Source of the DNA: an uncultured Candidatus Melainabacteria bacterium
GTDB lineage: Bacteria; Cyanobacteriota; Vampirovibrionia; Gastranaerophilales; Gastranaerophilaceae
Assembly (NCBI GenBank): GCA_934692485.1
Contig: CAKUTX010000006.1
Span: forward strand, 1-64,000
Direction of reading: 5' to 3'
Length of the DNA: 64,000 bases
In this document: one piece after another, positions 51,083 to 59,653 of the stretch
Position numbering within the stretch: the first letter of the stretch is position 1
How the letters are laid out: each line of letters begins with the position of its first letter
Translations under genes and position numbers: made by a program
Notes under the pieces: generated by a model
Database searches by the model: none
Seen by the model: the letters and a program-made list of their open reading frames with translations, nothing else
Told to the model about the DNA's origin: nothing

Positions 51083-51110
51083 AAAAACGGCTTTATTAAA
51101 GCCGTTTTTT
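51083..51110. terminator. Bidirectional terminator
   Basis: AAAAACGGCTTT pairs with AAAGCCGTTTTTT, between the convergent 51071 and 51115 gene ends. Confidence 0.85.
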
Positions 51111-51114
51111 CTTA

Positions 51115-51657
51115 TTATTCAAAATATCTAATCATCATATCCTGAATAAAGTTTGCGACATCATTTGCGCCTTTTTTTACAGTGTTTTTATCAAAGAACT
51201 GTAATAATTCATCTTTTTCAGCTGGCTTTTCTGATTCAAAACTCGGAATAACAACACCAGATATAAGGTTTGAACTAGCTTCGTTTTCTACATATGACTC
51301 GTTCACAACCATTTCTTTTTTAGGCATATTTTCTATTCTTTTTGCCAGTTTTGCAACATATTCAAATAACGGCAAATTTTTATCATTTTCTTCTACTTTT
51401 TTACCATTTACCGATAAATATCTTTCAATACCTGCATCAGTACACTCGATATTCAAAATGTGCGGAGAACTATCGTTTAAAAAACCACCATTTTTAATCT
51501 TTTTCAACACTGCCTTAAATGCTTCATAATCAGCACTTACTCTATCATCTTTCAAAACCATAGAAAGACTTTTAGATATGGCTTTATTTTTTTGCTCAAA
51601 TTCAATTACACCAATATTTGAAATACCTGTAAAACTTATATTATTAATCTTATCCAT
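51115..51657 (-). CDS. Unknown acidic protein, 180 residues
   Basis: Starts at MDKINNISFTGISNIG; the longer open frame upstream overlaps tyrS and is not credible. No signal peptide. The chain is mixed alpha/beta with an acidic C-terminal half. I recognise no domain. TGTTTTAAT ends six bases before the ATG and there is no Shine-Dalgarno site, so the transcript may be leaderless. Confidence 0.6.
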   Translation of the reverse strand: MDKINNISFTGISNIGVIEFEQKNKAISKSLSMVLKDDRVSADYEAFKAVLKKIKNGGFLNDSSPHILNIECTDAGIERYLSVNGKKVEENDKNLPLFEYVAKLAKRIENMPKKEMVVNESYVENEASSNLISGVVIPSFESEKPAEKDELLQFFDKNTVKKGANDVANFIQDMMIRYFE

Positions 51658-51663
51658 GCTCGT

Positions 51664-51672
51664 ATTAAAACA
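51664..51672 (-). promoter_or_regulatory. Leaderless extended -10 of the 51115-51657 gene
   Basis: Minus-strand TGT then TTTAAT, six bases (ACGAGC) before the ATG at 51657. Confidence 0.4.
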
Positions 51673-51693
51673 CGTAAAATTTTTTTTTGCGCA

Positions 51694-51702
51694 TGTTATA
51701 AT
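51694..51702 (+). promoter_or_regulatory. Extended -10 promoter of tyrS
   Basis: TGTTATAAT, 34 bases before the tyrS ATG, leaving room for the GGAG ribosome site. Confidence 0.5.
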
Positions 51703-51736
51703 AAATTTATTAAAAAATATTAAATGGAGATAAAAA

Positions 51737-52954
51737 ATGGATCTAAGAAACGAATTTATAGAACAAGCAAAACATCTTACTCGTAACGCAGAAGTTTTAC
51801 CTGGAGGGATTGAAGAACTCGCAGCGAAATTGCAACACGCGCACGACACAAATACTCCGCTAAGAGTAAAACTTGGGATGGACCCGACAAGACCTGACCT
51901 ACATTTAGGACATACGGTTGTTATGAGAAAACTTAGAGAATTTCAAAACCTCGGGCATAAAATTGTCCTTATTGTTGGTGGTGCAACTGCAATGGTTGGC
52001 GACCCGTCAGGCAAATCAGAAACTCGTCCCGCACTTACAAAAGAACAGGTTGCAGAAAATGCAAAATCATATTTTGAACAAATGTCAAAAGTTCTTGATG
52101 TTTCTAAAGCCGAAGTTACAAATAACGCAGATTGGCTTCATTCTATGAGTTTTATTGATTTGCTTAAACTTGCATCAAACGTAACTGTTGCCCAAATGAT
52201 GACAAGAGATGATTTCGCAAAAAGATATGCAGACGGCAGACCTATAGCTATTCACGAATTTTTCTATCCGCTAATGCAAGCATATGATTCAGTTGCAATT
52301 AATTCTGACATAGAATTGGGCGGTACAGACCAACGATTTAATACACTTCTTGGTAGAGATATTCAAGCTGCATACGGCAAAAAATACCCACAACTTGTTA
52401 TGTTATTACCTCTACTTGAAGGAACTGACGGTGTGGTAAAAATGTCTAAAACATACCCTGAACACTGTATTTCGCTAACTGATAGCGAAACAGACATGTT
52501 TGGAAAACTTATGAGTATTCCTGATAACATGATTTCACGTTACTACAGCTTGCTAACCGATGTTACAAAAGACGAATTAGAAGCAATTGACAAACAAATT
52601 GCGGAAGGCGCAGTAAACCCTCGCGATATTAAACTTAGACTCGCATATACAATCACCGCAGAGTATCACGGTGAAGCTGGTGCTAAACGCGGACAAGATG
52701 CGTTTATCAATGTTGTATCAAACAAAGGTATTCCTGACGATATTCAAGAAGTAGCTGGAATGAACGGCAAAAACATTCTTGACGTTCTTGTTGAACTAAA
52801 CTTTACTGCAAGCAAAGGAGAAGCCAAACGTCTTATTCAAGGTGGCGGAGTAAAAGTCGACGGAGAAAAAATTACCGACATGACTTATACATTTAACTTT
52901 TCCGAAAGTGTAATATTACAAGCAGGAAAACGTAAATTCGCAAAATTGATTTAG
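51737..52954 (+). CDS. tyrS: Tyrosyl-tRNA synthetase
   Basis: Charges tRNA-Tyr. The 405-residue protein has the class I motifs: LHLGHTVVM (HIGH, about 55-63) and KMSKTYPEHC (KMSKS variant). LGGTDQRFNTLLGRD is the tyrosine/adenylate site. The C-terminal S4 domain (about 340-405: FTASKGEAKRLIQGGGVKVDG) binds tRNA. Length and layout fit bacterial TyrRS of the longer (TyrRZ-like) group. GGAGAT precedes the ATG. Confidence 0.97.
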   Translation: MDLRNEFIEQAKHLTRNAEVLPGGIEELAAKLQHAHDTNTPLRVKLGMDPTRPDLHLGHTVVMRKLREFQNLGHKIVLIVGGATAMVGDPSGKSETRPALTKEQVAENAKSYFEQMSKVLDVSKAEVTNNADWLHSMSFIDLLKLASNVTVAQMMTRDDFAKRYADGRPIAIHEFFYPLMQAYDSVAINSDIELGGTDQRFNTLLGRDIQAAYGKKYPQLVMLLPLLEGTDGVVKMSKTYPEHCISLTDSETDMFGKLMSIPDNMISRYYSLLTDVTKDELEAIDKQIAEGAVNPRDIKLRLAYTITAEYHGEAGAKRGQDAFINVVSNKGIPDDIQEVAGMNGKNILDVLVELNFTASKGEAKRLIQGGGVKVDGEKITDMTYTFNFSESVILQAGKRKFAKLI

Positions 52955-53012
52955 AGGAAAAGACTAAAAAATCTTTCAACTTTTCACTTTTCATTTTTCA
53001 CTCGGAGAAACT

Positions 53013-53663
53013 ATGTTCAAAATTATCAAACGCGGTATAACAAAAGTAAAAGAAGACATTCAAGTTATCTACGACAAAGACCCTGCCGCAGACAATCTTC
53101 TTGAGGTAATTTTGTGTTATCCGGGATTGCACGCGCTTGTTGCATATCGTTTTGCCCATCGACTTTACAAATGGCATATTCCATTGCTTCCTCGCGTAAT
53201 ATCATATATAACTAGAATTATCACAGGTATAGAAATTCATCCGGCTGCAAAAATCGGAAGAAGATTTTTTATAGATCATGGCGAAGGTGTTGTTATTGGC
53301 GCAACAACCGAAATAGGGGATGATGTTCTTATCTATCAACAAGTAACTCTCGGCGGAACAGGCAAAGAACATGGGAAACGGCACCCAACACTTGGAAACG
53401 GTGTAATTGTTGGTGCCGGAGCAAAAGTTCTCGGAAACATTAGACTAGGCAATCACGTCAGAGTCGGAGCCGGCTCGGTTGTTATGGAAGATGTTCCTGA
53501 TAATTCCACAGTCGTAGGTGTTCCGGGGCGCGTAGTTCACCAAAAAATTATAGACAAAAACGGAGTTCTTATGCACAACAGAATTCCAGATCCGATAAAA
53601 TGCGAACTTAACAGACTTAAATATGAAGTGTTAGAATTAAAAAACAAACTGGAAAAGAGGTAA
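53013..53663 (+). CDS. cysE: Serine O-acetyltransferase
   Basis: Acetylates serine for cysteine synthesis. The 216-residue protein has a short N-terminal helical part and the hexapeptide-repeat left-handed beta-helix (about 70-165: [20 protein letters not shown] with catalytic His, [46 protein letters not shown]). It is the short EpsC-like form. CGGAG precedes the ATG. Confidence 0.95.
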   Translation: MFKIIKRGITKVKEDIQVIYDKDPAADNLLEVILCYPGLHALVAYRFAHRLYKWHIPLLPRVISYITRIITGIEIHPAAKIGRRFFIDHGEGVVIGATTEIGDDVLIYQQVTLGGTGKEHGKRHPTLGNGVIVGAGAKVLGNIRLGNHVRVGAGSVVMEDVPDNSTVVGVPGRVVHQKIIDKNGVLMHNRIPDPIKCELNRLKYEVLELKNKLEKR

Positions 53664-53665
53664 TT

Positions 53666-53866
53666 ATGTATCACATTTATACACTAAAAAATCATTCTGA
53701 ATTTACAAAAACACTTGTTGGCGAAACAAAAGATTATGATGCTGCACTAACAAAAGCAGAAAAAGCAATAGAAGGCAAAGAAGGTTACAATTTTGTTATA
53801 GAAGAAACTGATGGCTCAATGAACAGCTACGGAGAACTTTTAACAACTGTAGTAGCTGAAGGCTAA
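53666..53866 (+). CDS. Small protein of unknown function
   Basis: A 66-residue protein with AGAGG upstream, two bases after cysE, so co-transcribed. It looks like a small alpha/beta fold (MYHIYTLKNHSEF..., YNFVIEETDGSM). No known family. Confidence 0.6.
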   Translation: MYHIYTLKNHSEFTKTLVGETKDYDAALTKAEKAIEGKEGYNFVIEETDGSMNSYGELLTTVVAEG

Positions 53867-53908
53867 AACGCACGACTTAAGAGATTTTTAAATATTGTCA
53901 ACTTAACA

Positions 53909-53935
53909 TAAAAAAAAGTCCCCGTTTTGGGGACT
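53909..53935 (-). terminator. Terminator of the 54013-55428 gene
   Basis: Minus strand: AGTCCCC pairs with GGGGACT around AAAAC, followed by seven or eight T. Confidence 0.75.
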
Positions 53936-54012
53936 AAATTTCACACAATAACCTACTAACATTTTTCTACATTTTTCTACCAAATATGAGGAATCATTAA
54001 TTAGAAATCTTT

Positions 54013-55428
54013 CTATGCAGCTTTTTTAGCTGCTGCTTTTTTCAAATATTTTTCTGGAGCATAGCCAGCTTTGTCAAGAGCGTCAGCTAATTCCAAGTAA
54101 TTTTTACCCCAGTAATTTTTACATCTTATTCTGATACCAAATTTGCCATTTTCATATTTAACGTTTTCAGAAACTTCTGCTTCGTTATCTCCTAAGATTT
54201 CACGCATATCACTAGCAAATTGGTTTCTTTGTTTATCAACTTTTTCTTGTTCTTTTCTTTTTGTTTCAGCTTTTTTGTCAGCTTCTGCTTCAGCTTTTTT
54301 TGCTTTTTCGCTTTCTGCTTTTGTTTTTTGTTCTGCTTCAGCTTTCTTTACTGTTTCATAAATTTTTTCCATTGCTTCTGCAACTTTCTTTTCGTCAGTG
54401 TTCCAAGCTGCACCGATTTCTGATTTAACTGTTGTAAATTCTTTAATCAATTCAGAATATATATCAAGTTCTTTTGCTTTTTCTTCAAAGATAGCAAGCA
54501 TAGTTTCAACGTTTTTGTTTCCACCATTGTACCAGAATTCTTCTTCATATAGACGTTTTACAAGAGAACCTTCTTTAGCTTTATAGTTTTTATTCCAAAT
54601 ATCAAATACATCAATGATGTTATCTTTATTAATTTGTTCAATAGCTTGATTTACTTGTTCATTGTTTGTTCCAATACCATCAACTGCTTCAAAGATTAGA
54701 CCAACAATACCAGCTGCTTCATCTTTGTTCTTTTTATCTTGTTTTTTTACTTCTTCATCAGATTTTGTGCTTCCAGCACCTTCTGTTTTGTCGTCATCTT
54801 TATCATCAACTTTATCATCGCTGCCTTCACCGTTTTCGGCTTTTTCTTTAACTTCAGCAATAACTTCATCTGCAGCTTTTGATGCTTTTTCTGTCAATTC
54901 TTGAATTTGACCCATAACAGCTTCTTTTTCTTCTCTTTTCAAATTACCAGATTTTGCTTTTTCAGTAACTTCTTCTTTTAGAGCTTTGATTTCATCAATA
55001 ACTTCTTGTAATTTTTGTTTTTGAGCCTCATCAAGTTTATCAGATTTTACAGCACCTTCAAGTTGAGATTGCAAACTTGACAAAGATTGACAAGCATTTT
55101 CAAACTGCATATTAAGAACTAAATCTGCACCATATTGATAAGCAATCTGATTACCTTTTGCAATCAATGCAGGATCTGTAACTCCATTATTAGAAAAATC
55201 AAAAACCCCAATTCCCATTGGATTCCATTGGCTCAAACCGTTAGGAGAATTGTTTTCTTCTTGAGTTGCCAAAGGATAAACTGGTTCAGGATAACCTGTA
55301 GGACGAATAAAATGTCTTACGTTTGCATTGTCTCCACCTAATCCGGTTACGCTACCGGCTCTATCACCTAGTGCCCAATATGCTTGTAGATTTGGATATG
55401 AATTGTAGAATGAATCTGCGAAAAGCAT
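54013..55428 (-). CDS. Large protein with an annexin-like repeat and charged coiled coil
   Basis: A 471-residue protein without signal peptide. Residues about 110-235 are a Lys/Glu/Ala coiled coil ending in a highly acidic stretch (DDKVDDKDDDK). Residues about 245-310 read AVDGIGTNNEQVNQAI...YKAKEGSLVKRLYEEEF, matching the annexin repeat (AMKGIGTDE...YGxxLxxDLxxEL) in spacing and in the GIGT loop. A second charged coiled coil follows (about 340-400) and the C-terminus is Lys/Ala-rich. Function unknown. A CTTTATATA motif lies 35 bases upstream. Confidence 0.7.
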   Translation of the reverse strand: MLFADSFYNSYPNLQAYWALGDRAGSVTGLGGDNANVRHFIRPTGYPEPVYPLATQEENNSPNGLSQWNPMGIGVFDFSNNGVTDPALIAKGNQIAYQYGADLVLNMQFENACQSLSSLQSQLEGAVKSDKLDEAQKQKLQEVIDEIKALKEEVTEKAKSGNLKREEKEAVMGQIQELTEKASKAADEVIAEVKEKAENGEGSDDKVDDKDDDKTEGAGSTKSDEEVKKQDKKNKDEAAGIVGLIFEAVDGIGTNNEQVNQAIEQINKDNIIDVFDIWNKNYKAKEGSLVKRLYEEEFWYNGGNKNVETMLAIFEEKAKELDIYSELIKEFTTVKSEIGAAWNTDEKKVAEAMEKIYETVKKAEAEQKTKAESEKAKKAEAEADKKAETKRKEQEKVDKQRNQFASDMREILGDNEAEVSENVKYENGKFGIRIRCKNYWGKNYLELADALDKAGYAPEKYLKKAAAKKAA

Positions 55429-55462
55429 TTTTTTAATCCCCTTTAATTTAATCCCCGTATTT

Positions 55463-55471
55463 ATATAAAGG
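55463..55471 (-). promoter_or_regulatory. CTTTATATA motif upstream of the 54013-55428 gene
   Basis: Minus-strand TCCTTTATATAAAT, preceded by TTGAATAAAAA, as at 22165. Confidence 0.4.
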
Positions 55472-55539
55472 ATTTTTATTCAAAAGAATTGCCAAAACAC
55501 GTATTAAAATTTCATATCTTTTTGCTAAATTCACGTATA

Positions 55540-56202
55540 TCAAGCGTTTTCACTGTTTACAATACTTAACATATCAATAATATCCTGTTTGGAAATTTCA
55601 GGATTAATCTCTTTTATTGAAACAATTGACGAAGTATCGACTTTTTCTTTAAAAATTCTTTCTAACAGTTCAACATTATAATCATATAAGATAGAACCAT
55701 GCTGGAGAATATAATCATTTTTTCTAAACTGAGCCGAACCGATTAATTTTCTTCCATGCCAGCACAAATCTGCGCCTGTAGACACAAGCATACAGTAATC
55801 TTTGTGCCCTTGTGCTTTTCGAATTCCACCAAAATCAAGTTCAATATCCAACTTTTTAAAGGCATCAACGAGAATTGTTGAAATTTCTTTATATGAATTA
55901 ACAACATTTTCTCCGCATTTTAAGGAAGAAACAGGGCAAACATAACTATACGTAATCTCATCATCATGCAAAAGCGCTCTCCCACCTGTTAAACGGCGAA
56001 CACAATCAATATTTAAGCTTTTCAATAATTCATTATCAACGAAATCACTTTTCTGATTTCGTCCCAAAGAAACACATGCCGGCGACCAACCATACAACCT
56101 AAAGACAGGTTCCTGTGATTTATTTTTGATAGCATTATCCAGCAAATCACTGTCAATTTGCATATTTTGCATTCCGTCATTTATTTTGAATGGTATAAAC
56201 AT
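55540..56202 (-). CDS. Lipoate-protein ligase / octanoyltransferase family protein
   Basis: Members attach lipoate or octanoate to lipoyl domains. The 220-residue protein has WSPACVSLGRNQ, RRLTGGRALLHDDEITYS (about 74-91) and GRKLIGSAQFRKNDYILQHGSILYD, the LplA/LipM core. A cysteine near residue 145 (DYCMLVSTGADLC) is where LipM has its catalytic Cys, but I cannot distinguish ligase from octanoyltransferase. No lipoylated enzyme gene is in the window. Confidence 0.85.
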   Translation of the reverse strand: MFIPFKINDGMQNMQIDSDLLDNAIKNKSQEPVFRLYGWSPACVSLGRNQKSDFVDNELLKSLNIDCVRRLTGGRALLHDDEITYSYVCPVSSLKCGENVVNSYKEISTILVDAFKKLDIELDFGGIRKAQGHKDYCMLVSTGADLCWHGRKLIGSAQFRKNDYILQHGSILYDYNVELLERIFKEKVDTSSIVSIKEINPEISKQDIIDMLSIVNSENA

Positions 56203-56284
56203 ATATTATTAAATCGCAAACTAAAAATAGTGAATAAATCAACATTCTTTGTATTTACTGCAAGAATTACTCACTACAAGCAAC

Positions 56285-57175
56285 TCACGACTCACTCTTT
56301 TTCTCCCTTTCTTTCAAATCCTTTTCAAACTGAGCAAACGTTTCGTTACCGACAAATTGTTCAAGAGCTGCACGTTTTGCAAAATAATCAGAACGAGCTT
56401 TCATCTGGTTATCCAAAGCAGTTCTATAATATGCATCCGTAATCAAAACAACCTCTTTCGACATATCTTGCGCCAACTCGTAGTTTTTCTTTCTCTCTGC
56501 AGTAATTTTTTCAATCATCTTTAATCTTTTACGCGCAGTCATATAACCATAGTACAAATCTACTGTTTTCTGTTGCAAATCTTCAATTTTTCGAACAAGA
56601 ATAATCATATCTGCATCAGTTACTTTTGTATATTTATAATTCAATGCCTTAGTATCTTGCGACATAATTCCTAAAACGTTCCCTCCGATTAGAGAACTTG
56701 TTGCAAGCAAAGGATTTCCCATGCCTGCACCGACAAGAGTAGACATACTCGCAATTGTCGTCAAAACTTTTTTTACTGATTTTTCATCGGGCTTATTTTC
56801 ATCAGGGTTTGAAAGCTTGTACAAAGCAAAATTTATTGTATCACTTTGTGATGCTGCGCCTTGCCACAACACAGATAAATCTCCAACCATATCTTCTTGG
56901 TCAAGTTCTAAATCTGCAGCAATCTCTCGAGAAATCTGTTTTATACTCAAATCCGCATATGTCAAATCGTTTACGTCAAACTGTTCAGCATCACGTTTTA
57001 CATATTCTTGCAAAACTTTATTCTCCGCCTTTGCTTCCATATATTCTTTTTCTGGTTCTTCTGAAAGTCCAGTCCTATAAGCTGGAGGTTTTGGCATATC
57101 AATATCTTCATAGGTTAGTGCAAATGTCGGAATTGCAATATTTAAAACTAAAGCAAGCAAAAACAATTTCCTCAT
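56285..57175 (-). CDS. Exported helical protein, paralogue 1
   Basis: A 296-residue protein with a signal peptide (KLFLLALVLNIAIPTFA-L). It shares layout and motifs with the next upstream gene: a D-rich helix, LSVLWQGAASQSDTINFALYKLSNP, a Gly/Ser/Ala-rich hydrophobic stretch (about 145-170), then long helices (about 190-290). The helical C-terminus recalls TolC/CusC-like or adaptor hairpins but is too short. Start overlaps the upstream paralogue's stop by four bases. No family assigned. Confidence 0.7.
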   Translation of the reverse strand: MRKLFLLALVLNIAIPTFALTYEDIDMPKPPAYRTGLSEEPEKEYMEAKAENKVLQEYVKRDAEQFDVNDLTYADLSIKQISREIAADLELDQEDMVGDLSVLWQGAASQSDTINFALYKLSNPDENKPDEKSVKKVLTTIASMSTLVGAGMGNPLLATSSLIGGNVLGIMSQDTKALNYKYTKVTDADMIILVRKIEDLQQKTVDLYYGYMTARKRLKMIEKITAERKKNYELAQDMSKEVVLITDAYYRTALDNQMKARSDYFAKRAALEQFVGNETFAQFEKDLKEREKKSES

Positions 57176-57984
57176 TTTGTCACCGCCTTTTCACCTATAA
57201 GTGTTGAATTATAGTTAAATTGATATAGGTTCAAATTATCGACAATTTTCTTACCTGCAAGTCTTTGAAGTTCCAAATGATATTTTTTAGCATTTTCCAT
57301 ATAATAAAATTCTTCAACACGCATATTATCGTAAAGCGCCGAAGATATTGTAATTTCCATCAAATCTTCATCATCAAGAGCTTTAGCATAATTTTTGTTA
57401 TACAAAAGTAAACGCTGACGAGTTTCTTTCAACTGAGAAAGCGAACTTTTGTAATTGTAATAAGCCGTAATAATTTTATCTTGCAAACTTTCAACAAGTC
57501 CGGCAAGCTCTATCAACTCTGTATCTGTCAGAGGAATTTCTGTTGGCATATTTTTTCTGTTAATCAAATTTTGGGCCAAACGACCAGTCGCAAAAGCCGC
57601 CGACTGAGTCATGTAATTTCCACCCATTAAAGATGGTGTTAATGATGCTCCGGCAACAACTGCAGACAAAGTTTTTGCCATTAATGATGAATGAATTCGC
57701 CTTTGACTCTCCGGTGTAGAAAGTTTTTTCAGAGCAAAACCTATAACCTGATTGTTTTCAACCGTACCTTTCCAAAGATTTTCAATATCCTCAACATCTT
57801 TATCTTTTTGCATTTTCACAAGTTCTTGCAAAGCCTGTTCATCATTTACAACAAGCGATTGCTTTTTATTTACATCAGCCTTTGGTAACTCAATTTTTTG
57901 AGTCTCAATTCCGCCAAGCTGAACCTCGTCGGCAAGTGCAGGTATTCCCATCAACATTAAAAAAACAACCAATATCTTTTTCAT
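57172..57984 (-). CDS. Exported helical protein, paralogue 2
   Basis: The 270-residue protein starts at MKKILVVFLMLMGIPALA (signal peptide); the longer frame upstream is unlikely. VEDIENLWKGTVENNQVIGFALKKLSTP aligns with VGDLSVLWQG...TINFALYKLSNP of paralogue 1, followed by the same hydrophobic and helical layout. Probably a recent tandem duplication with translational coupling. TGCTATAAA ends six bases before the ATG. Confidence 0.7.
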   Translation of the reverse strand: MKKILVVFLMLMGIPALADEVQLGGIETQKIELPKADVNKKQSLVVNDEQALQELVKMQKDKDVEDIENLWKGTVENNQVIGFALKKLSTPESQRRIHSSLMAKTLSAVVAGASLTPSLMGGNYMTQSAAFATGRLAQNLINRKNMPTEIPLTDTELIELAGLVESLQDKIITAYYNYKSSLSQLKETRQRLLLYNKNYAKALDDEDLMEITISSALYDNMRVEEFYYMENAKKYHLELQRLAGKKIVDNLNLYQFNYNSTLIGEKAVTK

Positions 57985-57990
57985 AACAAT

Positions 57991-57999
57991 TTTATAGCA
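57991..57999 (-). promoter_or_regulatory. Leaderless extended -10 of the paralogue pair
   Basis: Minus-strand TGC then TATAAA, six bases (ATTGTT) before the ATG at 57984. Confidence 0.45.
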
Positions 58000-58103
58000 C
58001 AAGAAAAATAATAAATCCAATGGTCGATAAACTATACATCATATGGATGTTATCCACTTCGCAAAAAATCACTATCATAATAATGGAGAGAGAGGTTAAA
58101 AAA

Positions 58104-58823
58104 TTGAATTCCAGCACATGTCCTATTAACAACAATTTTTATGAAAAAGCAAATACACTACGCCTAGATAATATGTACAAAGAAGCCGTTTCTAACTACC
58201 TTAACGCAATTTTGATAGACAGAAACAACGCAGAAAGTTATTTTGGTCTAGGACTCTGTTATAAACATCTGAAAGATTATGCTAAAGCTATAAAATATTT
58301 AGACACAGCTTCTAAATTGCAAGAAGATAATTCTGAAATCTTTTATGAATTAGGGATTTGCCACCAATTGGAAGGCACTATATGTGGTGCTATAAAGAAT
58401 TTTGTACGTGCAATTCAACTTAATCCTGACAATCCTGATGCAATTCTTCAACTCGGAATTTCTCACGAATTATGCGAAGAATATGACCTTGCTCTTATGA
58501 TTTACCAAAAATTAATCGAAAATTCCCCAGGGTTTATAAAAGCGTATGACCACAAATCATCCCTTTTGATGAAACTTGAACAGTACAAAGAAGCATCTTT
58601 TATCTTGCACAAGCTTTTAAAACTTAATCCTGATTACTACAAAGCATATGCAGGAATTGGTGTTTGTTTTGATAAACTCGGCAAAAAGGCTGAAGCTCAA
58701 AGATATTACCGAAAATTTTTATCCGAAAAACCGTTTTCTCACAAAGCCGAATTTATTAAAAATAGGATGGATAAAATTAGATTTGACAAACGTCAAAAAA
58801 CTTTTCTTTCAATTTGCAAATAA
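58104..58823 (+). CDS. TPR protein, cytoplasmic
   Basis: About six tetratricopeptide repeats fill the chain (e.g. FGLGLCYKHLKDYAKAIKYL, YELGICHQLEGTICGAIKNF, AGIGVCFDKLGKKAEAQRYY). I prefer the TTG at 58104 (239 residues): GAGAGG lies eight bases upstream; the ATG at 58083 has no site and contains that sequence. No signal peptide. TPRs suggest protein-protein binding; partner unknown. A basic C-terminus follows the last repeat. Confidence 0.75.
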   Translation: MNSSTCPINNNFYEKANTLRLDNMYKEAVSNYLNAILIDRNNAESYFGLGLCYKHLKDYAKAIKYLDTASKLQEDNSEIFYELGICHQLEGTICGAIKNFVRAIQLNPDNPDAILQLGISHELCEEYDLALMIYQKLIENSPGFIKAYDHKSSLLMKLEQYKEASFILHKLLKLNPDYYKAYAGIGVCFDKLGKKAEAQRYYRKFLSEKPFSHKAEFIKNRMDKIRFDKRQKTFLSICK

Positions 58824-58905
58824 TTTGTTCATTTTTTCTTGTAGATAAATATTTTTCATGATAGCATTAGGCTTGTAAAAATAAAAATGAAAAAGAGGTA
58901 AAAAT

Positions 58906-59565
58906 ATGCAAGCGCGTAGAGCAGCAAGAGAATTAGCATTTATATTATTCTCACAATTTGATAAAAAAATTGCAAGTTATTCAAGAGAAGATTTACAAGA
59001 TATTATACTTAAATCAGTAAGAATTTTAACAGGAAACGCAACCGACGAACTTAGAATTGCTCTAGGTGCACTTGTTGCAATGCGTGACCAAATCGAAAAT
59101 TACGAAGCTGATGCAGAAGAAAATTTAAAAAGACCTATCGGTGCAGCAAATATTCCAGTACCAATTCCAATGACATCAGACATGACAGGCAGAATTAACG
59201 AAATGATTGACATCGCGGAAAAATCTATGTTAGCACTTGAAATTGCAGAGTTTACAACATTGGATTCGCAAAACGACGTGAAGAATTATGCAATACAAAT
59301 TGCCGATTTCTTCCAAAAAAACAATAAGGAAGTTGATGATATTATCCAAAAATATGCCAAAAACTGGGATTTAGGCAGACTTGTAAAAATGGATAAAGAC
59401 ATTCTTCGTATCGCAATTGTTGAACTTTTGTACATCAAAGATGCTCCGATGAAAGTTGTTGTGGATGAAGCATTGGAACTTGCAAAAAAATATTCTACAG
59501 AAGACAGTGCATCTTTCATCAACGGTATTTTAGCAAAAGTTATTGTTGATTATGGTATTAATTAA
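58906..59565 (+). CDS. nusB: Transcription antitermination factor NusB
   Basis: The 219-residue protein binds BoxA RNA with S10 during rRNA antitermination. QARRAARELAFILFSQFD begins the NusB fold. The C-terminal half (about 135-219: IQKYAKNWDLGRLVKMDKDILRIAIVELLY, VVVDEALELAKKYSTEDSASFINGILAKV) is the family signature. A 60-80 residue insertion in the middle makes it longer than the 140-residue E. coli form, as in cyanobacterial NusB. AAGAGGT precedes the ATG. A GGCGGG/CCCGCC hairpin follows. Confidence 0.93.
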   Translation: MQARRAARELAFILFSQFDKKIASYSREDLQDIILKSVRILTGNATDELRIALGALVAMRDQIENYEADAEENLKRPIGAANIPVPIPMTSDMTGRINEMIDIAEKSMLALEIAEFTTLDSQNDVKNYAIQIADFFQKNNKEVDDIIQKYAKNWDLGRLVKMDKDILRIAIVELLYIKDAPMKVVVDEALELAKKYSTEDSASFINGILAKVIVDYGIN

Positions 59566-59595
59566 TATAACTTCAAAAACAAATTACTAAAATAA

Positions 59596-59615
59596 GGCGG
59601 GATACCCTTCCCGCC
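59596..59615. repeat. GGCGGG...CCCGCC hairpin without T tail
   Basis: Six-base stem between nusB and ftsY. Similar GGCGG/CCGCC palindromes lie at 22682-22700 and 63787-63805. Confidence 0.6.
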
Positions 59616-59653
59616 ATTATTATAAGAAATTATTATCAAATCAAAGGATAAAT

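Noticed and set aside
54143-54904. Ser/Phe-rich plus-strand frames
   Set aside because: Antisense to the Lys/Glu-rich coiled-coil gene, a typical shadow effect.
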